From contig NW_002476454.1 in assembly GCF_000189635.1 (NCBI RefSeq), forward strand, positions 186,001-250,000: DNA of 64,000 nucleotides, in the 5' to 3' direction. This DNA is from Tetrahymena thermophila SB210. Its lineage: Eukaryota; Ciliophora; Oligohymenophorea; Hymenostomatida; Tetrahymenidae. A model generated the notes under the pieces. The model was given only the letters and a program-made list of their open reading frames with translations. It was not told the origin of the DNA and did not search any database. The first letter of the stretch is position 1. Each line of letters begins with the position of its first letter. Both the position numbers and the translations under genes were made by a program. Shown here one piece after another: positions 23,766 to 38,148 of the stretch.

Positions 23766-25643
23766 TCAGAATGGATTTTATTCGTAAAGATCAAAGAGAA
23801 CAGCATTTGGATTGATAGGAAGGAAGTTCTAAATTTATTTGTAAAATAAGCAAGTAGTTAAATATTATTATTGATAGGCTGAATTCATTTTGTTGAAAAT
23901 TTCTATTTCCTTAAAATTTAAAATAATTTTAGGTTGGATACAAGCGTTATAGTCTTGTATTAGGACCTTTTCTAATTTTAAAATAGTTCTTTTCAGCTAA
24001 TCCTTATTTGTGAAGTAGATGTTTAATATTTTAGATTTTGTGTATAAATCATATTGTTATATATTGTTGTAAAGTGAGAGAAGAAATTTAATAGTAAAGT
24101 CGTTTGCGTTTCTCTTTATGCCAAAAATTAATTCATTATCTTTGCGATATAAAATCAACTCTTCAGTGTTTGAAATATTTATAGAAATCCTGCATGAGTT
24201 TTAGCTTATTTTGAACAAGATATGGGAAATTTATTTTGTAAATTCAAATAAGTTCAAATTCAACTCATCAATTGCAGAAGAATTTTCAAGTTGAATGTTT
24301 AAGTTAAATTTAGTGAGCAATACTCTATTTTAATACTTCTTGATTAGAGACGTTTCTAAATCTAATTCTCGTATCGAACCTTCATATTTCAATTGGATAG
24401 CATCTTAATAGGGACCATACTTATAATAAAACAGTATATTCTTTATGCAGTAATATATTTCAATGTGACAAAGTACTCCATACAAGTATATAGGATAATC
24501 TAGCGCGTTTTCATAATGAAATATACTCATCTTTACAATAAAAGAAATATAAAAAAAGGCATAAATACCCACAGATTATGCAATTTTTCTAATAGAAGGT
24601 TTCTTTGAAGTTTTTTCACTAAAAGCCCAAATATTTTCAATAAGAACCATCATTAGAGCCTGAGTTATCAAAACTTTGATAAATCTTGCTTTGTCTTTGT
24701 ATTTTGACATGTTTAAATTGTTAAAATTATTGTTATTTCCTATTTAAGCATTCATCAATTAATTTGGAATAGTAGCTTCTTTTGTAATTCCAAAAAATAG
24801 AAAAGTACTTAGCAGGACCGAAATGCAATAAATGAGCAAATAAAGACTCACTCTGTAAAAAAGCTGGGAAGTTAAGTTCCATATTGAATAGCATCTTAAA
24901 TACTAAATTAAAAAGGTAGTTATATATTTTTTTTTGCTGACATTCTACTCATTCTCATAGATGTAAACAGTAGAAACAAAGGCCATAGTAAATAATAAAA
25001 AAAATATTGTCAGAGGATAAACAAAAAACATCTATTCTCCTGTTGTATAATGAATGCAAGTAAAATTTAAGATAAGAGGTAAAACGCTCAACAAGTAAAC
25101 TGTAAAATTCATGTTTCTGATGAATATGTAATGGCTAAAGTGTAGGTCTTCTTTTCTTTGCATACCCATATTAGTATAATCAAGAAAAACTAGACTTGAT
25201 ATAAATTAGACGATGTTGATTTGGATGTTGCGATAAGCTTAATAGATGTAATATTATGAATAAAGAATATTGGCAACTCTTTCCAAAAGTATTATAATCA
25301 ACAAAATTAAAAACTCATCAAGGAAATGATCTGAATTATAATTAATCAGCTGCAAGATACTAAACCCGCGAGTAATAAATAGGAATATTAAGCATAAAAA
25401 ATGAATTTTTTTCATTTGAGCCTTCAAAAATTAATTATTATCAAGTTTCAAATATTCGTCTTATTAATTATTTACTTTTTTTTGTGTGAATTGAATGCTT
25501 TAGCTTTCGCTAACCTTTTGTAAAAAGATATTCAAAAACTCCTAATTTCAATGGACTTTTTGATAGCTTTTTGACTCTTATAGATAGTTATTATTTTTTT
25601 GAAATTATCTTTTATAAATTATTTAATTTTTAACAATTATCAT
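23766..25643 (-). CDS. multi-pass membrane protein, unrecognised
   Basis: The - strand frame runs from ATG at 25643 to TGA at 23766-23768, 625 codons, with one in-frame TGA at 25550-25548. That TGA lies in a 15-base GT...AG segment (25556-25542) whose removal keeps frame; the next ATG downstream is at 25415. About six hydrophobic helices are visible (for example HFLCLIFLFI, FLILLIIILLERV, YPLTIFFLLFTMAFVS, YLLIYCISVLLSTFLFFG), followed by a hydrophilic half of ~200 residues with mixed charge. The pattern recalls ciliate-specific membrane protein families of unknown role. Function is not inferred. A divergent + reading frame starts only 19 bp away. Confidence 0.7.
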
Positions 25644-25662
25644 TTTTAATAGAAGTAAATTT

Positions 25663-26339
25663 ATGGGAAAACTGGAAGCATTAATTGGAAAAGTTAATAT
25701 AGATATTTATATCGATTTTTTGAGTAAAAATTATTAGGAGTGCAATGAGTAAATTAATTTACTAGATCATATCCAACAAATTAAAATCAAGTAGATTTAC
25801 TTAATTTACCTAACATTAGGATTTATTTACATTAAAACTATATTTTTACGAATGAATGCCCTATTATTTTCAAATATATGCTTTGCAATTACCCTTATTT
25901 CTACTTAATATTAATTTTGTTTGATTTAATATTTATTTAATGCATAATTTCTTCTTTCTTTTTTCTATTAAATAACCTCATTCATTGGTTTCATCTATAT
26001 TAATTTGTTATTACTATTTCCATATAAAAGTAAGTACATTTAAAAGCTTATTGATTAAATTTCTTTCTCTAAGTATTCTTCTTTATGATTACACTATTTA
26101 GAAAAATCTAACTTTATAAATCTCCATTTCAATTTTCATCCATTTTTTTTAAAAAATTTATATTTCTAAATTACTTTCTATTTCTTAGCAGATTTTTTGT
26201 GTTAGACTAGAAAAAATTAATAATTTTTACTTTCATTTTAGTTTTTTATTATTATTAAATCCATGTAAACTTATTAGATTAGAACTTATTAATTGAACTG
26301 CTCATTGACTATAAACTTCCTTTGATTCATATGAACTGA
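25663..26339 (+). CDS. possible multi-pass membrane protein
   Basis: ATG at 25663 opens MGKLEALIGKVNIDIYIDFL; exon 25663-26029 ends at a GTAAGT donor and joins an acceptor at 26072-26073, giving exon 26074-26339 with TGA at 26337-26339, 210 residues in all. The N-terminal ~45 residues are an amphipathic charged stretch, followed by several hydrophobic segments. The arrangement loosely recalls Yop1/REEP ER-shaping proteins, but the diagnostic WLTYW region is missing, so this is only a guess. The very hydrophobic second exon could be spliced differently. Its start lies 19 bp from the start of a - gene, which is unusually close. Confidence 0.4.
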
Positions 26340-26875
26340 GAAATCTTAGAAAATCTAATTCTTAAAATAGTTATTTTCTAATCTATAGACTTTAATTAAT
26401 AAGAAAATTAATTTTAAAAAACAAAACAAATAAATGGGGGAAATGCTTTAATTTATGAAATATATAGTGAAACACTAGTTATGAATTTTTTAAGAAAAAA
26501 ATCAAAAGATCTTTAAACGAATTGAATATCGATATATCCAAAAACACTAATTCTAAAGACTATTACTAGTAGAAAGTTAAGGAAGGAACAAACTATACTT
26601 AACTTTTTTGTGGATATCTGATTAATTATTAATGTCAATTTTGCTTTATTTACTCTTTTACTTTTACAAAAATACTATGTTAAATTAATGATTATAACCT
26701 AAGATTAAAGTTAGTGATATTTCAATTTTTTTTATTTCACATAATTTTATATTTTTAAAATTGTATTCATAAGATTCAAATAAAATAATATTAGTTCATT
26801 CATTTTTATACTATTCAACACAGTAAAAAACATGTAATAGAAAATTTATAGATATTAATTTATTTATATTTTAAA
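26340..26875. other. short intergenic region with a doubtful small frame
   Basis: From 26434 an ATG starts MGEMLQFMKYI; after a possible 28-nt intron the frame reads KRSLNELNIDISKNTNSKDY, which looks coding. No stop or 3' exon could be fixed before the end of the convergent fusion gene, so no gene is called. Confidence 0.35.
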
Positions 26876-29345
<2,470 letters not shown>

Positions 29346-30911
29346 TTGAAAAACTTAAAATTTTTTAGACAATTTATAAATTGATTCAATATTTAATTAT
29401 TTAGAAAGATATTATTTTTTTTATTTGTGAGTTGTGAAATATCAAGTTTAAAAGATCCCAATTCTGATCTATTAATTAAATATAAAAATTAGAATCGCAA
29501 GGAAGAATTGTTGCTATCCTTTAGATATATTTTTATTAACAAAATTAAGTGTATGTCTAATCATCAATAAATTCTGAAATTTAATAGAATGTTCATTAAG
29601 TATATTTATTTTTCATGCTATTAGGATGTATAAGACAAGTTAAACAAAATATGAGATTCAATTTGACTTATTATAATATTTTTTTGGCGTTTTGAAAACT
29701 TGGAAAGAAAATTTTGAGGTTATCGCAGAGCATCCAGAAAAAATAATTTTGTTAGAGTTTGAAAGTAAGAAAGTTATTTACTCTTTTTAAAATTTATAAT
29801 TTTGAAAGTTAAATATTTTCTGGAATAGTTCTAAATTTATTAGTTTTATGATCCATTTTAATTAACTCTCCACTTTAAAAAACTTAATTGAGTTTATATA
29901 ATTTGTTCTAGTTAATTTAATGGAATTTTAAAAAATTATTAAAGCATAAAAGAAATAAATGAGTAAATTAGATTAAATAAATAAAACTAATTAAATCTAA
30001 CTTAAAATTAAATATTTTTAATTTATTTTAATTTTAGTTTCATGGAAAGTAAATTAACTAATTTTAAATCATTTTACATAAATATCTATGACATATAGTT
30101 TAATCAAAATAAAAATATTTTTTATGATTTAATATTAAAAATTATTAAAAAAAATAAAATAAAATTTTAAAATAATTTAATTTAATTATATTTTTATCCC
30201 TTATTTGACACAACAACTTTTCGTTTATAAATATAATTAATTTATTGATTTGAGCAATAAAATTTTGAAATAATTTTTTTTATCTCAAAAAATAATTTAT
30301 ATTATTTTATTTTTTAGTCTTTTATCATTTAATATTTCTAATTTTTTAAAAAATATTTAAAGATATTGATTAAAAAACTAAAACAATATATGTTTTATTT
30401 TAACTTTTCATAAAATTTGTATTAATATTGAGGCATTTCATCTTTTGAAATATTACAAGTCAAATTAATATGGATTTATTATTTATTTTTAATGAAAATG
30501 GAATAAAAATCAAAAATATTTTTTTAAATTTGATTATAAATTCAGAATATTTTTTTCTCTTGAAATAAATTTTATGAATTGAAATATTTTGACTTAATTT
30601 ATAATAAAAAAATGGTAGATAAATTGAGCTTTAAATAAATAATAAAGATTTGAAAAAATTGATATGACTATCAAAGTATACATTTTTTAAGATAATTTCT
30701 TGAATACAAATATCAACTTTTAATTTTAAAATTACAAATAATACTGAAATATTTTTAAAAACTTATCTAAGTTATTAGATTTATGAATTTTTATTAAAAG
30801 TTATAAACAATTTTATTTTGTATAGATACATTTTCAAATAAAAAATTAATAAATATTATAAATAATTAAGATAGATATTAGCAAAAGTTTAAATTATTTA
30901 TTTTTTAGGAG
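29346..30911. other. divergent promoter region
   Basis: About 1.6 kb between the divergent starts of the fusion enzyme and the B-box gene. Apart from a 59-codon frame at 29626-29805 it is AT-rich without recognisable features. Confidence 0.5.
29626..29805 (+). CDS. possible 59-residue protein or exon remnant
   Basis: ATG at 29626 to TGA at 29803-29805. The translation includes FDLLQYFFGVLKTWKENFEV and EHPEKIILLEFESKKVIYSF, with GTT, GAG, GCA and GAA codons unlike the surrounding noncoding DNA. No partner exon was found and no family is recognised. It may be a small gene, an exon of an unresolved gene, or a remnant. Confidence 0.35.
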
Positions 30912-32255
30912 ATGATTGAGTAGTTTTGTATTTACCATAAACAAAAGCCAATAACAAATTTTTGCAGAACTCCTACCTGCTCTATGCCTTTATGCTCAGA
31001 ATGCATAAATGATCATTACTAGTTTCATTTTAATAGCAAAGATTAACCTTAGATTGAAACAATATCTTAAACATATCAGGACGTACTTAAAACAGTTAGA
31101 TAATTATATAGTACTTTTGGTTAAAATTATTAAAAATTAAAAGAATTCTATGAATACCGTGCGAATTCAAAAACTCTTTCTTAATAGCTAGGTGAATTCA
31201 AGTAAAAGATTTAAACTGTCATAAATGATTTTTTTAATTGCCTACAAGAGGAAGTAGAAATTATACAAAAAAATGAAACAAATCATTTGGAATAGCAATT
31301 AATGATTGTAGAATAGTTTTTAAAAGAAAAGAATAATGAACTCGATAATATAGCTAGAAAAATAGATGGGCATAAAGGCATTAAATACATGATTCAAATA
31401 CTTACTTCAAACTTTGTTTAAACTTCTTATAAAGATAGTGAAAAATGCAATTAGTTTATTTATTCTTTACAAAACTAAGAAACTAAACTACTTTCTAATG
31501 ATAATAAAATATATGATTTGAATATTTAACTGGCTTAATTAGCTTAAATTCAAAACAAGCATTTCTACTTAAATTATAATAACCAAGCATTCTTATCAGA
31601 CGAAAAAAAAGATATTCACCCATTAGGCAGGTTTTAAGATATGAAAGGTCCCTACCAATACTCTCAAAATTTAAGTGCTCCCTCTGATTAAAGCTTTATA
31701 GCAAGAATATAGTAAAGGAAAGATATCCCCTTTTCAATTAAAACAGGTACACCTTTGTCTCAAAGTTCTTTATCCTACCACTCCTTCCCCGAAAATTAAT
31801 AGCTAAACGATACCTAAAATAAAACATAAAATAATTCTCAATATCTTTAATAATTAAACTTATCTATGAACGAACAGCTTAAAAACTCAATTCAAACCAA
31901 AAATTAAACCCAACCTTAGTAAGTAGAATTAGATAAAGATTTATCTGAAAAATTATATTAGAATGAATTACAGAATCTTTACAAGCAATATAAAAATTAA
32001 GAAATTGAAAAATATGAATAATTTTAACAATAAATTAAAGGTAATAATTACCCCTAAGAGGCAATAAAATAAGTAAATAATCAACCTCCTCAATATGCTT
32101 AATTATATCAAAACAATATTATTTAAGATATCAACCCATAATAAAATAAGGGTTATTTGCTTTTTCCAAGTAATCAATAAACAGATGAAATAGGAAAGTA
32201 AAGTGGTGCTCAATATACATTTTAAAATAATAGTACTAAATTTCATCACTACTGA
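30912..32255 (+). CDS. B-box-type zinc finger coiled-coil protein
   Basis: A single exon of 447 residues runs from ATG at 30912 to TGA at 32253-32255. The N-terminus carries Cys and His spaced like a B-box zinc finger: FCIYHKQKPITNFC, then TCSMPLCSECINDHYQFHF. B-boxes bind two zinc ions and usually mediate protein contacts, often beside a RING and coiled coil as in TRIM proteins; no RING is seen here. Residues ~45-190 form a coiled coil (for example LEQQLMIVEQFLKEKNNELD). The rest is Gln, Asn and Ser rich and probably disordered. A role as a scaffold is an inference. Confidence 0.8.
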
Positions 32256-32642
32256 TTAAAAATCATAAATTTGTATAATTAAAATAAACATAAAAACCAT
32301 ATAAGCATTCCATAATTAGACGAAATAAGCTAAATTATTTTAATTAATTTATATTAGAATTCTGTGTTTTATTTTTATTATTACTTAAAATCTATAATTC
32401 TTCAAATTCTATTTTTGATTATCAAACTGAACAAAAAATATTTTTCATTTTAAAAACAAAAATAGTTTAATTGATCTGAAATTATATTTTTAGTTAAATT
32501 AACATGAAATGGATAATAAAAATACGAGAAGCATTAAAATATAAACACTTTTATTTAACATTAGAAACTTTATATTTAAAAAAATAAAACTCATGAAATA
32601 GATTTTTTTTTAATTAAAAGAGGAGGGATTTTATTTTTGAAA
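32256..32642. other. convergent intergenic region
   Basis: AT-rich spacer between the ends of the B-box gene and the voltage-sensor gene. Nothing further is seen. Confidence 0.5.
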
Positions 32643-33901
32643 TCAGTGTTTATGATTAATAGCTGAATCGTTTTATGTTCTATTTGTTTACGAATTCATT
32701 TTATTAATATTTTCTAAATGATTTTAAAAATTTTCTGCTTGTATATCTTTGATATTTGTATTCTCTACTTAAAAATCTTAAAGATTGATTTCCTTTACTT
32801 ATTTATTGAGAATTCTGCTTTAATTTTACCTTTTAATATCATTGATAAGATTATTTTTGGTTAATATTTGTTTTAAAGTAGAGTTTTATTTACTTTCTGA
32901 TTGAAGCGCATATTCTAAATATTTGAATTATATAGCGGAATGAGATAAGAATAACACCAATTATATCATCATTTTCCATGCCTTTGCTAATTTCTATTTC
33001 GCTTCTATATTAGAAATTTTATTAATTTTAAGTATTAAAATGAAGACATTAAAAAATATGATATAAAAAGCTAAATTAATTACAGATGATATTCATTTTA
33101 ATAAAATATAATAAGCAGTGAGCTTATTATTATCAGGGAAATAATATCAAATAGATTCCAGCAATCATTAAAAAATGCCTATTTATTTATTTTAAAATAA
33201 ACGTAATTTTTATCAAAAATACTTTAATTTCTACTTTCTTTTCTTTTATTAATCTAAGAAGTATGTCTAACAGTATAGTGATAGCTAAAACAACTTCAAC
33301 AATTAAAACTACTGGCTTTTTTAAACTTCATAAATTATTTAATTTTCTTAATTTTATTGAAATGGCTAATTACTTCTCAGCAGGATTTTAAAGTATCTAT
33401 TTATATATATATAATATACTATTAGTTAAATTTTGCACTAAAAATAAAAGAAAAAACCAATTTATAATAAAATTTACATAAACAAGAACGCAAACCGAAA
33501 CAATAAGCTAAGTGCTCAAGAATACCATATAATATTTACTTGTGATAATTAAATTATAAGCATGATTAAATTTATTTTGCATTTTTGTATTTAGATATTA
33601 AATTTCTTATGTTTTTATTTTTCAATATTATAAATTTAATGAGTAGACTTCTTTTATAGGATCTGAATCACTTTATTTAACTTGCGAAATTAATTTATTA
33701 CCTGAAACAAAATAAATCTAATTAATTATAAGTAAGTTTATAAAATTAATTAAAAAACAAATATTAAATTATTTTTTCTATCTTACATTTATTTTTATGT
33801 TTGTATTTGGGCCAGCTTTTCTTCAAAAATTTTAAAATGAAATCATCTACTTTTATTTTAAAGATATTTTTACAAATAAAGAAAATATCAAATTCCTTCA
33901 T
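32643..33901 (-). CDS. voltage-sensor-only membrane protein, Hv1-like
   Basis: Seven small exons on the - strand (33901-33787, 33701-33672, 33605-33374, 33325-33223, 33178-33084, 33004-32894, 32829-32643) join at GT-AG introns of 44-85 nt to 290 residues. Four membrane segments are visible: S1 YYMVFLSTQLIVSVCVLVYV; S2 VVLIVEVVLAITILLDILLR with internal Glu and Asp; S3 WNLFDIISLIIISSLLIIF with the conserved Asp; S4 ISFRYIIQIFRICASIRKQ with spaced Arg. No pore domain follows; instead the C-terminus is a polar, probably coiled-coil tail (LNKQVKEINLQDF, NFQNHLENIN). This is the plan of Hv1 voltage-gated proton channels and voltage-sensor-only relatives. S4 Arg spacing and S1 charge differ from animal Hv1, so proton conduction is unproven. 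The second intron is the least sure. Confidence 0.65.
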
Positions 33902-34178
33902 AGTGCATATTTATTTTAACTTTAATGAAATTTATTTTATAATTTAATTTGACCAAAAAACAAATAAGATAAATAATTAAACAATAATTACTCAATTTAA
34001 CATTAATATAATAATAAAATAAAAATTTATATCATAAATGAATATATTTTTAATCTTAGTCTACTAAAAACTGTAAGTAACAATCAAAAACCAAATGTCG
34101 ATCAACCTATCATTCATTAGGTTATTATCTAATAGATAGATAAATATAACCTATTCTTAAATTGTGAAACTTGTTTGG

Positions 34179-36491
34179 TCACCAAAATTAATTTTATTTC
34201 ATAAACTATCTATATAATATTTATGCTTTGTTTTATATAAAATCATAGTAATTCATTAGTTCATCACTGCTTAATAAATGAAAATTCTAGTTAAGTATCT
34301 TTAGTGATTTAGTAAATTCTTCTTCAATTATTTTTTCATTTACTTTTCCTACAATTTTACTTTTAGAATATTACATTTTCAAGTTTTCAAAGTTTTGAAT
34401 AAGAATTTTTTCATATTCTTTCTAGAAATCTTAGGATTTTAATATTTGAGGACTATAAACTTAACTAAAATTTGCAGTTTTCTTACGAGTAGGTGAAGGA
34501 GATTTGTTAATTTCATATTCTTTCTACATATCTGATGCTTTAATTAGTTTTCTTGAAGAGGTTGAATTATCTTAACTGGCAGATGGGATATATGATTTCG
34601 GTTTAGAAGGAGAAAGGGACCTTGAATTTCTTCTTTCACTTGTTCTTTAAGATTTAGGAGTGTTTTCTGTAGTGATTCTGTTTGAAAAGAACTTACTTTA
34701 AATAGATTGATTCTTTCTATCTTTATTGTTAGATAAACTTCTATTTGACTGTTAGCTTACAGCTTTAGAGAAATCGAAATTTCCAACCTACTTGCTTGTT
34801 GTTGATTAAGAATAAAAATGATCAGTCAAGCTATCACTGTAGTTAGGACTTAGAGTATTAGCAGATTTGTAAGCTTTATTGTATATTTATTAAATTTTTA
34901 AGTTATTACCAAGCTTTTATGCACAATTGCCCAATGAAAATTTAGACTGTTTATCTTTTTGACCTTCTTATTTTTTACTCATTTAGCTATTGGTAGAAAG
35001 TTAAGACTTACCTAGAAGTAAACTTTCCTTTAAAGATGATGCTGTACTAGAATTATTAGCAAAACTGAGAGAACTTCTTTAATTATTATTAGGTTTTTAT
35101 GTACTTTTATTCTATTTTACTTTATTATTGCTACCATAAATGGAAAATAATTTATTATTATGAATTTAAATTTTTGGGGCTTCATTTATAAGTGATTTTT
35201 CATCTTTTTTTGAACTAAAAGATTTATTGAGATTATCTTTTTTTGAGTGGATTGATCTATTGAGCTCTTCATTTCTTGATTTGTTGGCATCACCTTTTTT
35301 TAATATACAAAATAAATTATTAATTTTAAGTGATTTAAATAAAAGTGATTAATTATTACTACTTTTAGAGACTCTTTTACTTGGAGAGGCAGATTTTACA
35401 AAGTTCTGTTAAACTATGATAATTTTTTTGTTAGGTTTTTATTCTTTATTTCTTTTTTTAAATGAATTTAACTTTTCATAAACTAATGATCCATGAGTTT
35501 TATTTTCTTAATCTTTTAAGCTTTCAGATCTATTTGATTCTTTTAAATTTTAATTTGTTGAGCTGTACAAAGAATTTGCTTGCATTTTTATTTATTCATC
35601 TACAAATTATTCCATTGTTTAGGCATCACAGTTATCTAAAAGCAATTTCTGTAGCAGGGCATATAGAATTTCTAAATCAGAATTATTTTTAAGATTTGAG
35701 TAATTTCCTTAAATAATAGTGCTTTAAATAGGTTTCAAATATTGAATTGCTTTATTTCTAAACTCTTGAGGTGATCTTAAGTAGATTGCACACAAATTTT
35801 TATGTGTTATCAATAAACTATTATGTTTATCTCTTAGCTATTTGATGCTCTAGTTATCTCTATGAATGCTTAGTAGTTAATCTGCATTTGTTAACTCTCT
35901 TTAAATTTGTGCTTATTTCTCCTCTAAAAATTATAAAAATCTTTAGTTTTGATCTATTGAAGGGTCAGTAACCATTGAAATATTAAAAGTGCTAGCTAAA
36001 TCAACAGACTACTTTTAAGACTTTATGTCATTCAATATAGCTGATATGAAAGGCTGCTTATTCTATTTATTTATCTATGAAATATTTGCTAATTCCTTTT
36101 CCTTTTATGTAAAATAGCCTTAGGATTAAGAAACCTTCATTGGTGATTAACTCTTTCCATTAACATTAATTTAATTTCCTGCCTATTAATTTATATTTAC
36201 TAACTTAATAGTAGCTGCGTACTCATTAGGATGAAGCTTTTGAAATTCTATATTGTTATCAACTAAGAAGTTGATAAGTTTTTCTTTATTCTAAATTAGC
36301 TCTTTGCTTATATCTAATTATTTATTAGACTTTTATAAACTTTAGTTTAAAGATATCTCTTAAGATGCAATTATACTTGCAGCTTAACTTATTTTATCTG
36401 ATTCTTAAGCTTATGAATTAGGCGAAATCCACCTTACTCTCTTTGAAGGGCTATGCTCATCATAGAATTTGTTATTGAATTTACTTCTCAT
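34179..36491 (-). CDS. Ser/Asn-rich coiled-coil protein, unrecognised
   Basis: The - strand frame runs from ATG at 36491 to TGA at 34179-34181, with one probable 69-nt intron (35362-35294) that keeps frame; 747 residues result. The first ~300 residues are helical and charged (for example LISKELIQNKEKLINFLVDN), the rest is Ser, Lys, Asn and Gln rich with many basic Ser-Pro style sites (SPSKRVSKS, RSLSPSKPKS, KSPSPTRKKT), suggesting phosphorylation. A last helical block precedes the stop. No domain, signal peptide or membrane segment is visible. It could be a cytoskeletal or basal body protein, but this is only inferred from composition. Confidence 0.75.
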
Positions 36492-37272
36492 AACTATTTT
36501 TTATTTCTTTTTTATTAATTTAATAATTGCGTCTAAAATTAATATTTGAGCACAATACTTTTATTACTTTATTTATTACTGTGTTAATATTTAAAATCTA
36601 TGCAAATAAAATATCTGGATTTTGATAATATAGTGCAGAAATATAATTACCAAACACAATTATTAAAGTGAATTAACAATGAAATGATAGTGTTGCTTAC
36701 TGAATATTACAAAGCCACTCTCATTTCAAAAGTTAAGAAATTTCAGCCATAAATTTTCCACTTTCATATATAATTAATTAATGAATGCCATTTATTATTT
36801 TCTTGAATTAAATTTATAATTTTATTAATAAAAATTCAACTAGGGATTTTTAATTGTATTTTTTTAATATAAATTGGTATTATTAAGAAAAAATTATTAT
36901 TTTACTTTCTTGTTTTAATCCATTTAAATTAAGAAACCCTATTTAACTAAGAAATTTTTAACTATTTTAAAATTCATAAAAAAATTAATTTTATTATTAA
37001 TTATTTTTATAAAGTTTTATTTTTTAAAAAATGAACAAATAACAAACAAATTAATTAACTTATTATAACATTTACTATAAAATTAAAAAAGTATTCAATT
37101 AAAAAATTATAGAAAATTGATATTTTGATTGCCAACAAACAAGCATTAAACAAATTACAAATAAAAATAATTTCTTACTTTTAATTATAAAAAGTGATAA
37201 ATGTTCATTTTTATCAAGTTATTTAACATAAAATCATAATTTTGTAAGCAAATAAATTCAAAATTTCCAAAA
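36492..37272. other. AT-rich intergenic region
   Basis: Spacer between the start of the coiled-coil gene and the end of the methyltransferase gene, both on the - strand. No exon or repeat is seen. Confidence 0.6.
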
Positions 37273-38148
37273 TCAAAGCTTTTTAAATATTCTTAAGAAA
37301 TAGGAGGTTTTCATTCTTATTGGATTTTAGGATTAGAATTAGCTTGTCTTTTAAATTTCTTAAACCTTTTTAGTAACATCCTCTTCAAATTTTATAACTG
37401 GATCAATAAAATTAGTATTGTTTTTATTCTTTTCTAATAGAGTATTATAAGCACTGTAAGTTTTTAAATACTTTACCATCTCAAATATTGAACAAGGAGT
37501 ATTGGTTACAGTTTGTACATTTTCTATCTCTTTGAATTCTTTAGAAAAATCATATCCTACATATCCTAGTGAGAGGTTTTCTCTATCACAATCAAAATGC
37601 TCTTTGACTTTATCATAAAATTCATTGTAAACTGTTTGATCTTCTTCAAAATTATTTTCACCAACTATGTAATCAAATCCCCTGCAAAAATAACCTGTAA
37701 CAGCAAATATACTGCTATGATTTTGTTTCATGATATTCCTACTAACTTCTGTGAAGAATTCTTAAGTATCAAACCAGTGCAAAGCTTAGCCGATAGTTAT
37801 TAGGTCATACTTAGAAGGTAAACCCTATTCAGTTGAAATTTTTGATAAAGAATGAGCATCACAAACAATAGCTTTGACTCTATCTTAAAGGTTCTTCTTT
37901 TAGATTTTTTAGTTAGTAACTTCTATCTACTTTGGTGATATATCAGTTCCTAAGCTGAATTTAAAATGATTACTCAATTCAAAAAGTAGCTAGCCTGTTC
38001 CACAAGCAATATCAACAAAGTTTTCACGATCCACAGCATGCTTTAATATCTAATCGAAGAATTCTTAAGGATATACAGGTCTGAATTTATCATAGTTTTC
38101 TCCTTAATTAGAATGACCAAATAGGTCTTTTTACTATGCAGGAAGCAT
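37273..38148 (-). CDS. SAM-dependent methyltransferase (type 11 class)
   Basis: Single exon, ATG at 38148, TGA at 37273-37275, 291 residues. The N-terminus LFGHSNQGENYDKFRPVYP is typical of small-molecule class I methyltransferases related to yeast trans-aconitate methyltransferase/CRG1. Motif I, the SAM-binding loop, is FVDIACGTGQLLFEL; motif II LGTDISPKQIEVT, then VKAIVCDAHSLS, and motif IV-like YDLITIGQALHWFDTQEFF with the HWF signature of this family. The substrate cannot be told from sequence. Cytosolic, no targeting signal seen. Confidence 0.9.

Noticed and set aside
33263-33573. A + strand frame starting MSNSIVIAKTTSTIKT
   Set aside because: It is antisense to the voltage-sensor gene, whose spliced exons explain the region much better.
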